DNA of 64,000 bases from Blasia pusilla (Eukaryota; Marchantiophyta; Marchantiopsida; Blasiales), in contig CM114275.1 in NCBI GenBank assembly GCA_050084515.1, positions 19,282,001 through 19,346,000 of the forward strand, in the 5' to 3' direction. The notes beneath the pieces are model-generated. The model saw only the letters and a list, made by a program, of their open reading frames with translations, did no database searches and was not told the origin of the DNA. This document shows, piece after piece, positions 1 through 10,647 of the stretch. The translations under genes were made by a program, and so were the position numbers. Every line of letters begins with the position of its first letter. The first letter of the stretch is position 1.

Positions 1-390
1 GTGATTGTGAAAGGTGTAGTCGAAGAGGTAGTGATGTTCATCATCAACAAGCCCGAGTTGCAAAATCTACATAATCTGTCCTATCTTTTCTTCTCGTGAG
101 AATTTTCCTTTCTCAATCTCCAGTCGTAGAGCCACATCTGAATCTCGCTAATGTATGACGTAACTTAGTGGGAATGGGGGCGAGAGATGTAGGAGGCTTC
201 TTGCATGGATCTCAGATTGTTCATGAGGGTGTGGTAGCGCCTCATTCTTTCACCATTTTTGTGAGAGGAATTCCCCGCTTTCCTAGAGGCGCTGGTGTTC
301 GGCCCGATTGATGGCAATGTAATTGTTGTGTAATTGTTCAGCAAGGTCTGGTGGGTGGCCGAGGCGGGTCACCGATGGATATTCCCCATT

Positions 391-696
391 TCATGAGCCA
401 CTCCGTGCGTCATAGTACCAATTTTTAGCCCCAAGGGTGGCACTACTTTTTGAAACCACGTAGGCCATGGCGGATAGGCGATTGGGATCGTCCTCGCAGA
501 TATCCTCAAGGTGTTGGAGAAATGTGATCAGATTCTTAACAACATGGATCTCCATTGGTACCTCCCCAAACTCAGCCAATAGAATGTCATGGGGAGTGGT
601 TTTCCTAATGCCCAGACTCGACGCATGAAGAGTTTCTGGGGGCCTCAAGGCCCGTGGGGCCAAGCCTTGAGTCGGGGCCCCACACTTCAAATGCAT
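391..696 (-). pseudogene. LINE 3' terminal ORF segment
   Basis: An open stretch in the LINE 3' region containing TPHDILLAEFGEVPMEIHVV. Its function is unknown: it is the C-terminal tail of the LINE ORF2 product, after the reverse transcriptase. It is useful as a family tag, because closely similar translations occur on the plus strand near 54.08-54.23 kb (HHMLLVEFGEVLLEIYAIK) and, in damaged form, on the minus strand near 29.22-29.32 kb inside a host intron. Confidence 0.6.
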
Positions 697-1109
697 AGAG
701 TGTGGCTAGGATCACAGAGCTTTGAAGAGATGGAGTTTCGTGGAATATGCCGAGTTCCATTCTTCTTGCAATTGGATTGTAGCAGTGTAGACCCTCAAGC
801 CTGCATTGATCTTGTTACGACTCCCATTGGCTCTCCATTGGTTGTTGGGTTTGAGTTGCACCCAGGTACATGTACTCACCCACAATCTCAATGATCTCCC
901 TTCTCATTCCCTGGTGAAGGTGAAAGTGTGTGACCATTGCGCCCAGAGGGTCGTGATCCAAAGATGATTATCTTCGTTTTCAGCAAGTTGACTTCCATGC
1001 CCGATTTGTTGCGAAGCTTGAAAGTGCATTTGGTAAAGTTGGAGCCCATGTGCTATTCTAGACATCGAACTATATCATGCATACGGGGGTTGGGGGATGA
1101 GGTAGTGTG

Positions 1110-1891
1110 CTAGCTGGTGGATCTCCATTCACTCGAAAGCACCTCTTCAAGTTCGTCAATATAGAGCCCAAACAATGTAGGTGAGAGGGGCATCCTTGTT
1201 TGACTCGGTGTTGGAAGATAAAGTTTCAGATCTGCCCCTCTTAGTGGCAATCTGTGCAAACACTGAGCATATAAGACCTTAATCAATGTAAGTTGTTGTG
1301 GTGGGACACCCAACTCTTCAAGTCGTTTCCAAAGGAGCGCCCTTGGGGTGTGTCAAAGGCCTTCTTGAAGTCTACAAAACAATGAGAACAATTTACCGGG
1401 CTTGTGACCAATTCTCGACTTGGAAGTTTCTTCAATCAGTACCAGTGTGAGAAGGTGATCCAGGGTGCTATGTGAGTGTCGAGAAACCTGCTTGTCCTCT
1501 GGCTCGCACCTTCTTTTCTTCAGCCCGTCGCTGATTTTCCTTTCAGTAGCCCATACAACTTGGCCATGAGGGAGCTCACCATGATCGTTCTATAGTTGGA
1601 TGGTATCATTGGGTCTCGACCTTGAAGAGTGGGTAGATCGTATTCATTTGTCATTCTGGTGGGAAGCCCCTGTTGAATTGCAAGTATTGAACATTCTGGT
1701 GAGGTTGGGCCAATTGCCTCACTTGCGAATTTGAACATTTGAGCCTGGCACCCCAGGCCACCCTGGTTTGTTATGTAGCCTTTTGATTCTGATGTGACAT
1801 CGTCAATGGTGAAGAGGTCGGTAGATCCTGAAGCCCATTCGGCCGGGGTCGGTGGGAGCGGCAATGTTGGAGTGGTAAAGTTGGGTACCAT
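1110..1891 (-). pseudogene. LINE reverse transcriptase remnant
   Basis: Two pieces of a non-LTR reverse transcriptase. The first (1891-1520) contains IPSNYRTIMVSSLMAKLYG, typical of the early fingers/palm region of plant LINE RTs. The second (1313-1110) contains RMPLSPTLFGLYIDELEE, the block that follows the GVKQG motif, here degraded to TPSQTR. The YxDD catalytic motif should lie downstream (below 1110), but I cannot read it in any frame because that part is broken by stops. It is decayed and was part of the same polyprotein as the endonuclease at 3244-2416. Confidence 0.7.
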
Positions 1892-2415
1892 ATGTGGTCC
1901 AGATTTGTAGATCCTGGAGTGGAATGATGTTCTGTCTATTCTTGAGTATTCTCAGAATTTGGCGATTGGTATTTCATCATTGTGTGAACTCTGTGATCTT
2001 GATGGCAATGTATTTGTGTTTCTTCCCACGTACCAATCGTTGTAAGTTTTCTGCAACAATCGAGTGTGTGGAGAGTGTGGATCCTCCCTTAGCCGGTGAT
2101 TCGGCTCCTGGGTCTCTTTGCGATCCTTGTCAAACCAGGGTTGGGCGAAGAACGAGAAGTGGATCTAATGTGTTTTCCTCTTGTGGTTGGAAAGGTAGGA
2201 CTTTTTCTGCAACATTGATGTAAGATGTCATTTGAACTCGATCGTGTTCCTTTGTGGGTGAGCACTCTTAAAGCCTTGTTGACGAGTGTGATGAGTTCAT
2301 CTTTCTTTTCGTGAAGGAAAGTGTATCGACATTTGGTCGGCGGGGTTAATTTTCTGCAGCCCTGGGATGGTTTTGGAGACCATGATGTCAAAGTAGAGTG
2401 GTTCATGATCAGATT

Positions 2416-3244
2416 CTAGAACGGTTGTGACCCGACATTGGCAACCAGATGTGGTAGTTGATGTACTTCCCCAATCAGGTAGTCAACCACTGATGTCGAG
2501 GTTTCTCTGTTGGAGTCGAGTGTCCAATGGAAGTGCGACCTCTTGATTGTGGCCACATAGCCATGCCATTGGCGAAAGTACCAAACAATGTGTTGAGCAA
2601 AGTTGGAGAAGTTTCTCTCCATTGGCTGTTTTTCCTTGTCCACCGAGTTGCTTGCATGCATGTGTGGGAAGAATACTTCTCTGAGAGACCCATCAGCCGA
2701 TTGAGTATCAATCCCTTCCACGTTGGTGTTGTTTGACATGTAGATTGGAGCTTGAGTGTTGGCCGTTCTCCCGTTGAAATCTCCTACTAGGAGGATATTT
2801 CCCCTGTGCATGTGGTGCTCAATGGATGTAGAGAGCCTCATACGGGAATTCTCTTTTGAGCAGTGGGGACTGAAGTAGCAAACAACAATGAGGAGATCTT
2901 TCGGTAACCCCACTTCTTTGTTGACCTTGATCCAGAGGAAGTGTTTCTCCTCATCAATGTTGGCTATGGAGACAAAAGGTTGTAACCATGGTGCTACCAA
3001 GCATGTCAGGCCCCCCGTGTCCTTTGCTTTTGCTGTTGGTGAGTGGGTTGTGGGTAGCAAAAACCTGGAAGTCCTCTATGTTGGGAATGCGGTTGGAATC
3101 ATGTTCATGTGTTTCAGCAAAAAAGATAAGGTCCAGTTTTGTGCCCAGATATGTAATGCCATTGCCTTTGGACCAGAATGGTCCTCCACAATTGTGAAAA
3201 ACTGCCTGAATGGATGGGTTGGTAATATCCTTCCCATCCTCCAT
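2416..3244 (-). pseudogene. LINE endonuclease (APE-like) domain remnant
   Basis: An apurinic-endonuclease-like domain, which in LINEs nicks the target DNA to prime reverse transcription. The visible anchors are LVGDFNGR, the usual D/N-containing signature of this fold, followed by a YFRQWHG stretch and a C-terminal VVDYLIGE block that corresponds to the S-x-x-D-Y segment of LINE endonucleases. The upstream piece (3244-2954) contains FFAETHEHD, matching the catalytic ETH position. At least one frameshift separates the two pieces near 3060-2954. It is part of the split LINE. Confidence 0.7.
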
Positions 3245-3849
3245 TCCCTATAGGGAGGTCTTGTCATGTAGGTTTGTCACCTCCAAGTCCTGGTTTCGAG
3301 TTGTAGAATTGCTAATTCCATGGTTGGAATCCGAGTTTTGGCTCATTGCCCCTCCTGTTTGTCGTGTTGGTGTGGCATTTTTGTTTCTCCTAGGTACTGG
3401 TGTCGTGGCCTTTCCTTCCGTGAGTTCATTCCAAAGACCGTTGTCGTATAGTAAAATCAACCAGTATGTAAACTCCTTCGTCATTAAGTGTTAGATAGAG
3501 TTTCATTAGTATTAAGTAAATTGGCTTAGAAAAAGGAGATTCTTATGTTTAAACCTCTTTATGGTTCCTCTTTTATGCGGGCCCAACTTTAGGAAAAGGA
3601 GGTAATAAATAAAAGATGACTTTATAAAAGTAAAGTAGTTGCTTTAATGAAAAGCAAAAGTAGTCTTGGTTGGTGGCTAGGTTAGTTGGGGTAATTTGGA
3701 AAATATCATGTGGGTAAAAGAGGATATTTTGGAAGAGATAAGAGGAAATCTACTTGTGTCAAAATGTGATTGGCTAAGCCTTGGGAGGAAGCCATGTGGC
3801 ACAAGATAAGATAAGCTCTATTTAAGTACTCTTGTGGATCCCTTGTGAG

Positions 3850-3857
3850 TATATAAA
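3850..3857 (+). promoter_or_regulatory. TATA box of the 5' LTR
   Basis: TATATAAA lies in the context GAGTATATAAAGAGGAGG, a strong match to the plant TATA consensus, in the middle of the LTR where the U3/R junction is expected. The equivalent site in the 3' LTR is at 11052-11059. Transcription would be expected to start about 30 bp downstream. Confidence 0.6.
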
Positions 3858-3951
3858 GAGGAGGGACCTTCAAGGGTTCATCACCTTCTATTCCACATCT
3901 TGAGTCTCTCGTGTCTCTCTTGAATGTATGGCTTTGGGATTGCTTGCTCTT

Positions 3952-4147
3952 CCAATGAGAGTGGATCACCCCTCTTGGGAGAGTAACTTGACTATGGTCT
4001 ATTATTTGAGAGATTTCTAGAGTGTGGTGTGTGTGTGTGGGGATGAGAGGTTTGTCACCGTAGAGGAGTTTAGTCATACTAAAATAGCGGAAGTTTTGGC
4101 TTGTTACTTCCCCAATGAGAGTGGATTACCCCTCTTGGGAGAATAAC
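3952..4147 (+). repeat. Duplicated hairpin units inside the LTR
   Basis: Two near-identical 36-bp units, 3952-3987 and 4112-4147, start CCAATGAGAGTGGAT and end GAG(A/G)(A/G)TAAC, 160 bp apart. Each can fold on itself: CCAATGAGAG pairs with CTCTTGGG, extended outward by GTTAC/GTAAC-type sequence. The same pair recurs in the 3' LTR at 11154-11189 and 11314-11349. They lie downstream of the TATA box, so they would be in the transcribed R/U5 leader. Confidence 0.6.
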
Positions 4148-4718
4148 TCCGCCAAAACCCATTCTTGAGGAGAGTAGAGAATGTGTGTCAAGCATGGATA
4201 GGGGTGGAGCACGAGTTGTGCCCGACTTTCCTTTCCTCAATCCTTACCATGTCAAGGTACTCTTTGTAGATAGGCACTGGTTCACTCGGTATTTAGTTTA
4301 TCACTTTGGGGAGGCGTTCATGAACCGGGTCATGCAATCTCCAACTCCGGTAATCCTTCCTATCGTCACATATGGAAGGACATGGGATTGTACTTTGTAT
4401 GTCCTTATATAGTGATCCATGGATGTCAATAGGCCTGCTCAAGTAGGGTTTAACACTAGTTGTGCTATCTTCCTAAATGTACAAGCGTAAAATAGTCTAT
4501 AGGGATTTTATAGTTAGGAATTTCGGGGTCCGATGTTACGAAGAAGTGATCGCCTCGGCACTTCCATTTGTGATACTTGTCGTGAGAGAATGGAGAGTGT
4601 ACATCATAATTTTGTATTGAAAAAAGAGAACTTATTAGAGAGTTCACCTTGCATCGACCGCATCTACCGCAGCTAGAAGGCCCGCCCTTGCTCGAAGAAA
4701 GATTCTCGACACGACAAA

Positions 4719-4737
4719 TGGTGCTTCCACTGAGAGC
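4719..4737 (+). promoter_or_regulatory. Primer binding site (tRNA)
   Basis: TGGTGCTTCCACTGAGAGC begins two bases after the LTR end and starts with TGG, the complement of a tRNA CCA end. It resembles the TGGTGCTTTCATTGAGAGC-type sites of many plant gypsy elements. I cannot identify the priming tRNA with certainty. Confidence 0.6.
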
Positions 4738-4782
4738 TCTTTGAGGCGGTAGTTTGTGTTTGCAAGTTGGAGTCGTATCAAG

Positions 4783-5830
4783 ATGACTACTTTTGGGAGT
4801 ACTTCATCAATGGGAACTGAGGGAGCTGAGGATCTTCTCCGAACTTTGACAATATTGTTGAGCCAACAAGGAGGAGTTCACATCGGAGAGCAAAGATCAA
4901 CAAGGGCTCTCCAAGCGATTGTGAAGAAGTTGGGGAGATTTGATGGCATGAACATCACCAAGTATGTTCGAAATGCGTTTGTGAGATGGAGGTAAACCGT
5001 GTACCCAAAGGTGATATGGTGTCAAGTTTTGAGTTAGCTGTAATACCAGAGATCCGTAGTCAAGTAACGAAGTTGAGAGCAGAAAATCCAACCTCATGGG
5101 AGGAGTACGAACAGTTGCTAAAAGGAGAATTCTTCGATGATGATGTGGATCGGGTGACTAAGAGGAGTTTTCTAGAATGGATAGAGCAACGTCCATGGAA
5201 GGGAATGACTCCAAATGAATTGTTCGTGAGTTTGAGAAGCGGTTTTCAGCTTTCTCCTTCGAAAGGGCAACTCTAGACTTGAGGAAAACCAGAGTTATTC
5301 CTTGAGGGCGGATGAGAATTTGGAGGACAAGCTTTTCATAATGTTGGCGGACAAGAATGAAGAAGGAGGTGTCAGCACTAATTGGAAGAAAGTGGAAGAA
5401 GTTGTTGCTATCCCCACAAAGCAAAGTCGAAGTAGATGTAGAACCACAGTATTCAAGTCGGAGGTACCAATTTCAAATCCATTGCCTAAGCCCATGCCAT
5501 GATAAAGCTTGAAGATTCTACCATTGATGAGTTGGTGAAAGGTTTGAGAGAGTTGAGAGTAGAAATGGCTGAGCTTAAACTTGATAGGAGTCCTAGTGTT
5601 GGTGCTCCTTCAACAAGTAAGAACTTTGTGAGAAGATGTATATGGTGTGATAGTGTTGAGCATCAACGTCGAGAATGTGAGGAATTTTCAAGCTCTTAGA
5701 AATGGAATAGTAAACTTCAAAGATGGGAAGATTCATTCAACGCAAACTGGTATGCCGTTGAATACCAACTTTAGTAGAGGAGGTATGAAAGGCTTAGTGA
5801 GAAGTCAAGTAGGAGTTGCCACTCGACATT
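4783..5830 (+). pseudogene. Gag remnant of the gypsy element
   Basis: The capsid/nucleocapsid polyprotein in pieces. It starts with ATG at 4783 (MTTFGSTSSMGTEG), continues after a frame break as EVNRVPKGDMVSSFELAV and TKRSFLEWIEQRP, and ends with a CCHC zinc knuckle CIWCDSVEHQRREC near 5640-5680, followed by KDGKIHSTQTGMPLNTNF. At least three frame changes or stops interrupt it. The knuckle spacing (C-x2-C-x4-H-x4-C) is intact. Confidence 0.75.
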
Positions 5831-6559
5831 AGATTCGATACCTTTGTAAAGTAAAAATTGAAGCGCCTCTTGTATCTGTAGCTAAAAGTGAATCATTAGA
5901 ATTTCCTCGAGAAGTTATGATACGAGGCGAGACTATCCGTCATCATTGGATGGGATGATCCAGTGGGAATTTGGGTGTGTTAAAGCATACCTAGCACAAG
6001 AGAAACATGTGAGTTGGCAAGATGCTAGTGTGGAGGAGAAGAAGAGACGCGACAATGATGGTGTTGATGTTGAGGAAGATTGCAAGAAGAGCAAGGACCT
6101 TAAGAAGAAAAGGACAATCGAGTTGTGACCATCAAGAGAAGAAGGACCTTCCACATCTGAATCATGAGGGATTTTCATGTCAAAGAAGCGAGGACCAAGG
6201 AGAGAGCAGGTGAGGTCTCCTCGGAAGACCAAGGGTAAGACTCCTACATACAAGCTTGATCGATATCGAGACAAGCACGAATTTAAAGGAGATTCTTGAG
6301 GAGAGGATTTTGGATGCGAAAATAGAGTTTTCTTTGAGGGAAGTCTTGGGCATAGCCAAAGCGTGATTTTCATGAGTTGATCATAGATGTGATCAAAAGG
6401 AAGAAGCAGATGACTAATGCAGATATGGTGATGGTGAGAGCTTTGGATCGACATCACGAAGAAGAAGATGAAGAGCTTTGCCAAGTGTTTGGACAAAAGC
6501 TTGACTTTACGGGGAAAAAAGGCGAGAGTAGGAGAAGCCTTGTGAGAACAAGGTGAAGA

Positions 6560-6905
6560 AAGGCATAATGGTGGACACTATTCTCGATCATATTGGCGCG
6601 TGCAACGACGGACGCTAGAGTTCGACTTGGCTCTCTTCAAGAGTCGATTCGGCTCTCGTTGATAATGGTTTGGAGATCAACATCATGTCGCGTGAAGTGT
6701 GTACGACAAAGGATGTGGCCAATTGATACTGAGGGCATGGATGGGTACTCTGGCTAACTAACCAAAAAGGTGAACTCTATGGTGCTTGTCCATCCGTCAA
6801 AACTCATTATCGGAGATGTGTTGATTGAGCAAAATTTCTTTGTTCAGAATGGAGTTGCTTATCCTGTGATTCTTGGGCAACCTTACATCACAAAGATCTA
6901 GAATG
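6560..6905 (+). pseudogene. Aspartic protease remnant of the gypsy element
   Basis: A retropepsin-like segment. ALVDNGLEINIMS at about 6650-6690 corresponds to the active-site DSG/DTG block of gypsy proteases, with N replacing S/T. FFVQNGVAYPVILGQPYI at about 6838-6890 corresponds to the late ILGxPxL block. Stops lie between them. The interval 5830-6560 holds lysine-rich, frame-broken gag-pol linker sequence with no recognisable domain. Confidence 0.55.
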
Positions 6906-7819
6906 GAGACCAAAGTCATGGATGATGGGTCTCATTATGCCAATATTAGAAGTCGAGGATGGAACAAGATCAGTTCAATTCCTTCTTGTCTGAATAGGTC
7001 ATGAAAGGAATAGAGAGAAGTTGAGATGGTCCTATGAAGGTAGAGAAAGAGTTTTGGATTTTTAGTTAGCACTCCTATAGAGCGGGAATATGGGGGTGCA
7101 GAGAATAGAAGGAGTCTTTAAGCTAGTAGAGGAAGAATCATATATGTTTAGGTGTGGGTTTTCTCAATGTTTTTCTTGGTGGTCTAATAGATTCCAAATG
7201 ATGAAAGAAATGAATGAAAAGAAAAGAGCGTTTTATAAAAAAAAGGAGGGTTTGTTAAAATGTGAGGGTGTTCTATTAGATGAAGAGTTCATAAGTGGGA
7301 TGTATGAAGAAGAGGGTTTTGGAGATAGTCTTGAAGAGGTGTTTACCCAGGATGAACACCGAAAAGCTGGATAGAAGTGTGATTGCAATTCACTCGCGTG
7401 AGTTGCATGAAGAGATATCAAGGTTCATGGAAGGAGAAAATGAATATGAATCTCACGGAGAAGGAAGCGGATGGGCACGGGTTTTGAGTCGCGAACATCC
7501 CATGGAGGCACAAGTGCACACAAAATACAAGACAAAGGTGGCGGAAGGTGAAACCAATGGCTACTCAACTACCAGAGGGTTGTGGGGAGACAAGTAGAAC
7601 GTGCATCAATGGAGCCAAGTCTGCGGGATGTCGAGAAGATGGGACACAAGTTCACGGAAGAGACGCTAGATAAATCTGCAAATCGGAGGGGTGAGTTTCT
7701 CACGAGAAGGGTGAAAGAAAATGCTTTGGGAGATGTTAAGGAGACATGGTAAGGCTTTCTCTTTTACTACACAAGAAATTGGTTGTGTAGACACGAGTGT
7801 GGTGGCACCGATGGTAATT

Positions 7820-9150
7820 TTCTGATTCCACATGTGCCTTGGGATTTGAAACCCATACCCAATTATCACGAGCTATGATTCCCAAGCTGATTGAGTTATT
7901 GAAGGAGAAGATGCGGATGGGTATCTTAGAGCCATCTATGGGCCTTACTCGAGTCGATGGTTCTTTGTCTTGGAAAGAAATCAGGAGCTCTCCGGTTCAT
8001 TCAAGATATGCAACCGGCAAATAAGGTAACCATTCGAAATATGGGAGCGGGGCCTAGAATAGATGAAGTCGCAGAAGCTTTTGCAGCCCGTGCTATCTAT
8101 TCTAGGAGATTTGCACTCGGGATATGATCAATTCCAATTAGCTCAGAGAGTAGAGATATTACTACTATCGCACTCCACTTGGGCTTGTAAGAATGTGCAT
8201 ATTACCTCAAGGAGCAACAAATTCTGTCGCTCACATGTAGAGTGCAATGAATAAGATCTTGAGAGAGTTCATTCTTGAGAAAACCATTCCTTTTGTAGAT
8301 GATATCCCTATAAAGGGGTGTGCAATAGAAGATAGGATTGAGAGGGTTGTGAAAGATGGGTGTAGAAAGTTTGTGTCGATCATATTGAGAGATGTGGATA
8401 TGATCCTAACAAGACTAGAAGAGGTCAATCTTACTCTTTCTGGAGAAAAGTGTAGCTTTGGGGTTCCTCAGATCGTGGTAGTGGGTCATCTTTGTGGAGA
8501 GTTTGGCCGAAAACAAAATCCAGCAAAAGTTGATGTCATTGGGAGGATACGAGAATGCGAAAACGTCACCGAAGTGAGAAGGTTTTAGGAGCTTGTGTGT
8601 TCTATCAAGTGTGGATTCCTCATTTTGGCCACATGTTCTGATCCTTTGTATGAGTTGTTGAGAAAGAAGAAGAAGTTCACTTGGGAGAAAAACAAAAGCG
8701 ACAATGATGATTGAAGGAGGCATTGAAGTCGCCACCGGTTCACGACAAATGAGCTACGAATGCGGATGACCTATTATCATCACAGTGGACACTAGCCCTA
8801 TTGCTATCGGATGGGCGGTTAGGCGGGATGACGGAAGGAAGAAGATTTGCGACAAGGTTTGGAGCTCAAATACACTCACGGACTCCAAGACAGAGGAGGT
8901 ACCCTCAGTAAAGAGGAGCTTTGGGGAGTTGTAACTACAATGAAAGCGAGAAGGAGTATCTTATGGAGCCTATGTATTGTTGAGGTTGATTGTCTACCTT
9001 TGTTAGGTATGATTAAATTGTACGACTCAGATATAGCCATGCTCGTTGGATAGCCTACATTAGGTCCTTGAATCCACAATTGAAGCATATAGATGGGAAA
9101 GAGAACTCGATGGCGACATGTTGTCTAGAGCTAGATTTAGTCAAGAAGAA
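7820..9150 (+). pseudogene. Reverse transcriptase and RNase H remnant of the gypsy element
   Basis: RT pieces in order are VPWDLKPIP, LIELLKEKMRMGILEPS (about 7885-7935), ALRFIQDMQPANKVTIRN (about 7990-8040), GDLHSGYDQFQLA (about 8110-8150), the catalytic FVDDIPIKG (8290-8317), SGEKCSFGVPQIVVVGHLCG (8440-8500) and FLGACVFYQVWIPHF (8580-8630). RNase H begins near 8780 with TVDTSPIAIGWAV and continues through VDCLPLLGM to about 9150. Numerous stops and frameshifts are present; the YxDD-equivalent FVDD is intact. Confidence 0.8.
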
Positions 9151-9189
9151 GATATGAAGGCAACTGAGATAGATGAGGATGATGCACAT

Positions 9190-10554
9190 GTGTGGCAAGT
9201 GTTATCTCAAGAACAGGTGGCATAGAGGATGTTCTAGCCTTCAAAGAGTATTTGTATGAGGGCAGGTTAAAAGAAATTGGGCGCTATTTAAGCACTACAT
9301 TGCAAAGAGATGGAGGTGGATGGACAGAAAAAGTTCTTCAAGGAGATTCGGCACAAGGCGTATGGCTATCTACTACAAGATGGATATCTTTGGAAAAGGC
9401 CAAAGAGGAAAGATGGAATGCCCTTGAGGGTGGTGGATGACAATGGGACAAAAATGGAAGTGCTCAAAGAATTCCACAATTCTTTATGGGCGGAGGTCAG
9501 AGGTACTTGGGCAACTTTCACCAAGATAAAAGAGAGGTATTGGTGGAAAGGCCTATACAAGGATTTTGAGAGATATGTTCGGTCGTGTGTTGAATGTCAG
9601 TTTCAATCAAAAATCAGAGTGAGAGATGGACTTAAACCCCGTATCCTTTGTCTATTCATCATCAATGGGTTATAGATCTAGTTGCTATGCCATTAGGTCT
9701 TTGGGAATCGTTACTGGTCCTAGCACGAAGAAGAGTTGTCCAACTTTGTAGAAGGGAGGGCTTTACGGGCTAAAACAACAGAGCCTATATGTCGTTTTAT
9801 TCTAGAGGATATTGTTGCTAGATATGGGAGTGTCGGGAGAATCCGTGCAGATAGAGGTGAGTTGAATGCGGAGGAAGCACTAGAGTTCTTCAAGAGATAT
9901 GGAGTCCAGTTGAGATTAACAACCTCCATGAATCCGGAGGCAAACGGCAAGAGCGAAAGGGGACATCCGCCAATCATTCAAGCATTGGTAAAGGCGTGTG
10001 GAGATCGTTATGGTGATTGGCCTAGATTACTTCCATTTGCTTTATGGGCAGATAGAACCACTCACAAGACTGCGAATTCTGAGGGTTCATGCCTACTGAG
10101 TTGATGACAGGTCAAAAGCCGATAATGCCAAATAGAAGGAGATATACCCACTTGGATGGGTTTGTCGTGGGAAGACGGGCTCAATAGGGAAGAGCTCTTA
10201 GCACTTCGAATGCAGCAGCTAGAGCGGCGGGAAGAGGATATTGCAGAAGCGTTAGTCAGAATGAAGGAAGCAAGGTTGAAAAATAATGAGCGCTTCGACA
10301 AAACTCATCGACTTCGGAAGGAGCCGATAAGAGAAGGAGATTGGGTCTTGGTGCACGACAACAGCCTTCACAACCACCATAGTACAATTAAGAAGTTTGC
10401 ACGTCGTTGGTTTGGTCCATATGTTATAGTCTTTGCTTTTGACAATGCCACTTACAAACTACGTGAACTAGATGGCACAATTCTCAAGCTGCCCATTGCA
10501 GGAAAAAGGGTCAAGATTTTCCGTAGACGTGAAGGCTTTCTTGATTTTGATTGA
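9190..10554 (+). pseudogene. Integrase remnant of the gypsy element
   Basis: The N-terminal zinc domain keeps SCVECQ (9590-9605), but the second histidine of the HHCC set is lost (LWAEVRGTW where GH is expected). The core shows WVIDLVAMP, IRADRGEL and NPEANGKSERGH for the D, D and E positions. The last 132 codons (10156-10554) form an open C-terminal domain with RFDKTHRLRKEPIREGDWVL and the GPY/F module FARRWFGPYVIV. No chromodomain follows. The copy cannot encode an active enzyme because of stops between the core blocks. Confidence 0.8.
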
Positions 10555-10633
10555 ATGTGTCTAAAGGCACAACATAAGTAAGTCTATAGCAAGAAGTCTT
10601 GATGTTTTCGGCACATACCGGAGGATGTGCAGG

Positions 10634-10647
10634 TTTGGAGGGGTGAA
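10634..10647 (+). promoter_or_regulatory. Polypurine tract
   Basis: TTGGAGGGGTGAA lies immediately before the 3' LTR, in the position where plus-strand DNA synthesis is primed in LTR retrotransposons. Confidence 0.6.

Larger units (their letters stand above)
1..3441 (-). mobile_element. LINE non-LTR retrotransposon, 3' half (interrupted copy)
   Basis: This is the downstream half of a LINE read on the minus strand: endonuclease around 3244-2416, reverse transcriptase around 1891-1110, and a 3' terminal coding stretch at 696-391. The 5' half (ORF1 side) lies beyond the inserted gypsy element at 11916-13660, so the LINE would be about 5.2 kb if rejoined. The reading frame is broken many times by stops and frameshifts, so the copy is dead. 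Related scraps occur at 29.2-30.3 kb and 54.0-54.3 kb. The 3' end may lie beyond the left window edge. Confidence 0.75.
3442..4716 (+). repeat. 5' long terminal repeat of the gypsy element
   Basis: A direct repeat of 10648-11915, beginning TGTCGTATAG and ending CACGACA. By eye the two copies differ at roughly ten places over about 1270 bp, mostly small indels (for example CTATTTAAGTAC versus CTTTTGTAC near 3820/11020). It contains a TATA box and two copies of a hairpin-forming 36-bp unit. The length, about 1.27 kb, is ordinary for plant gypsy LTRs. Confidence 0.93.
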
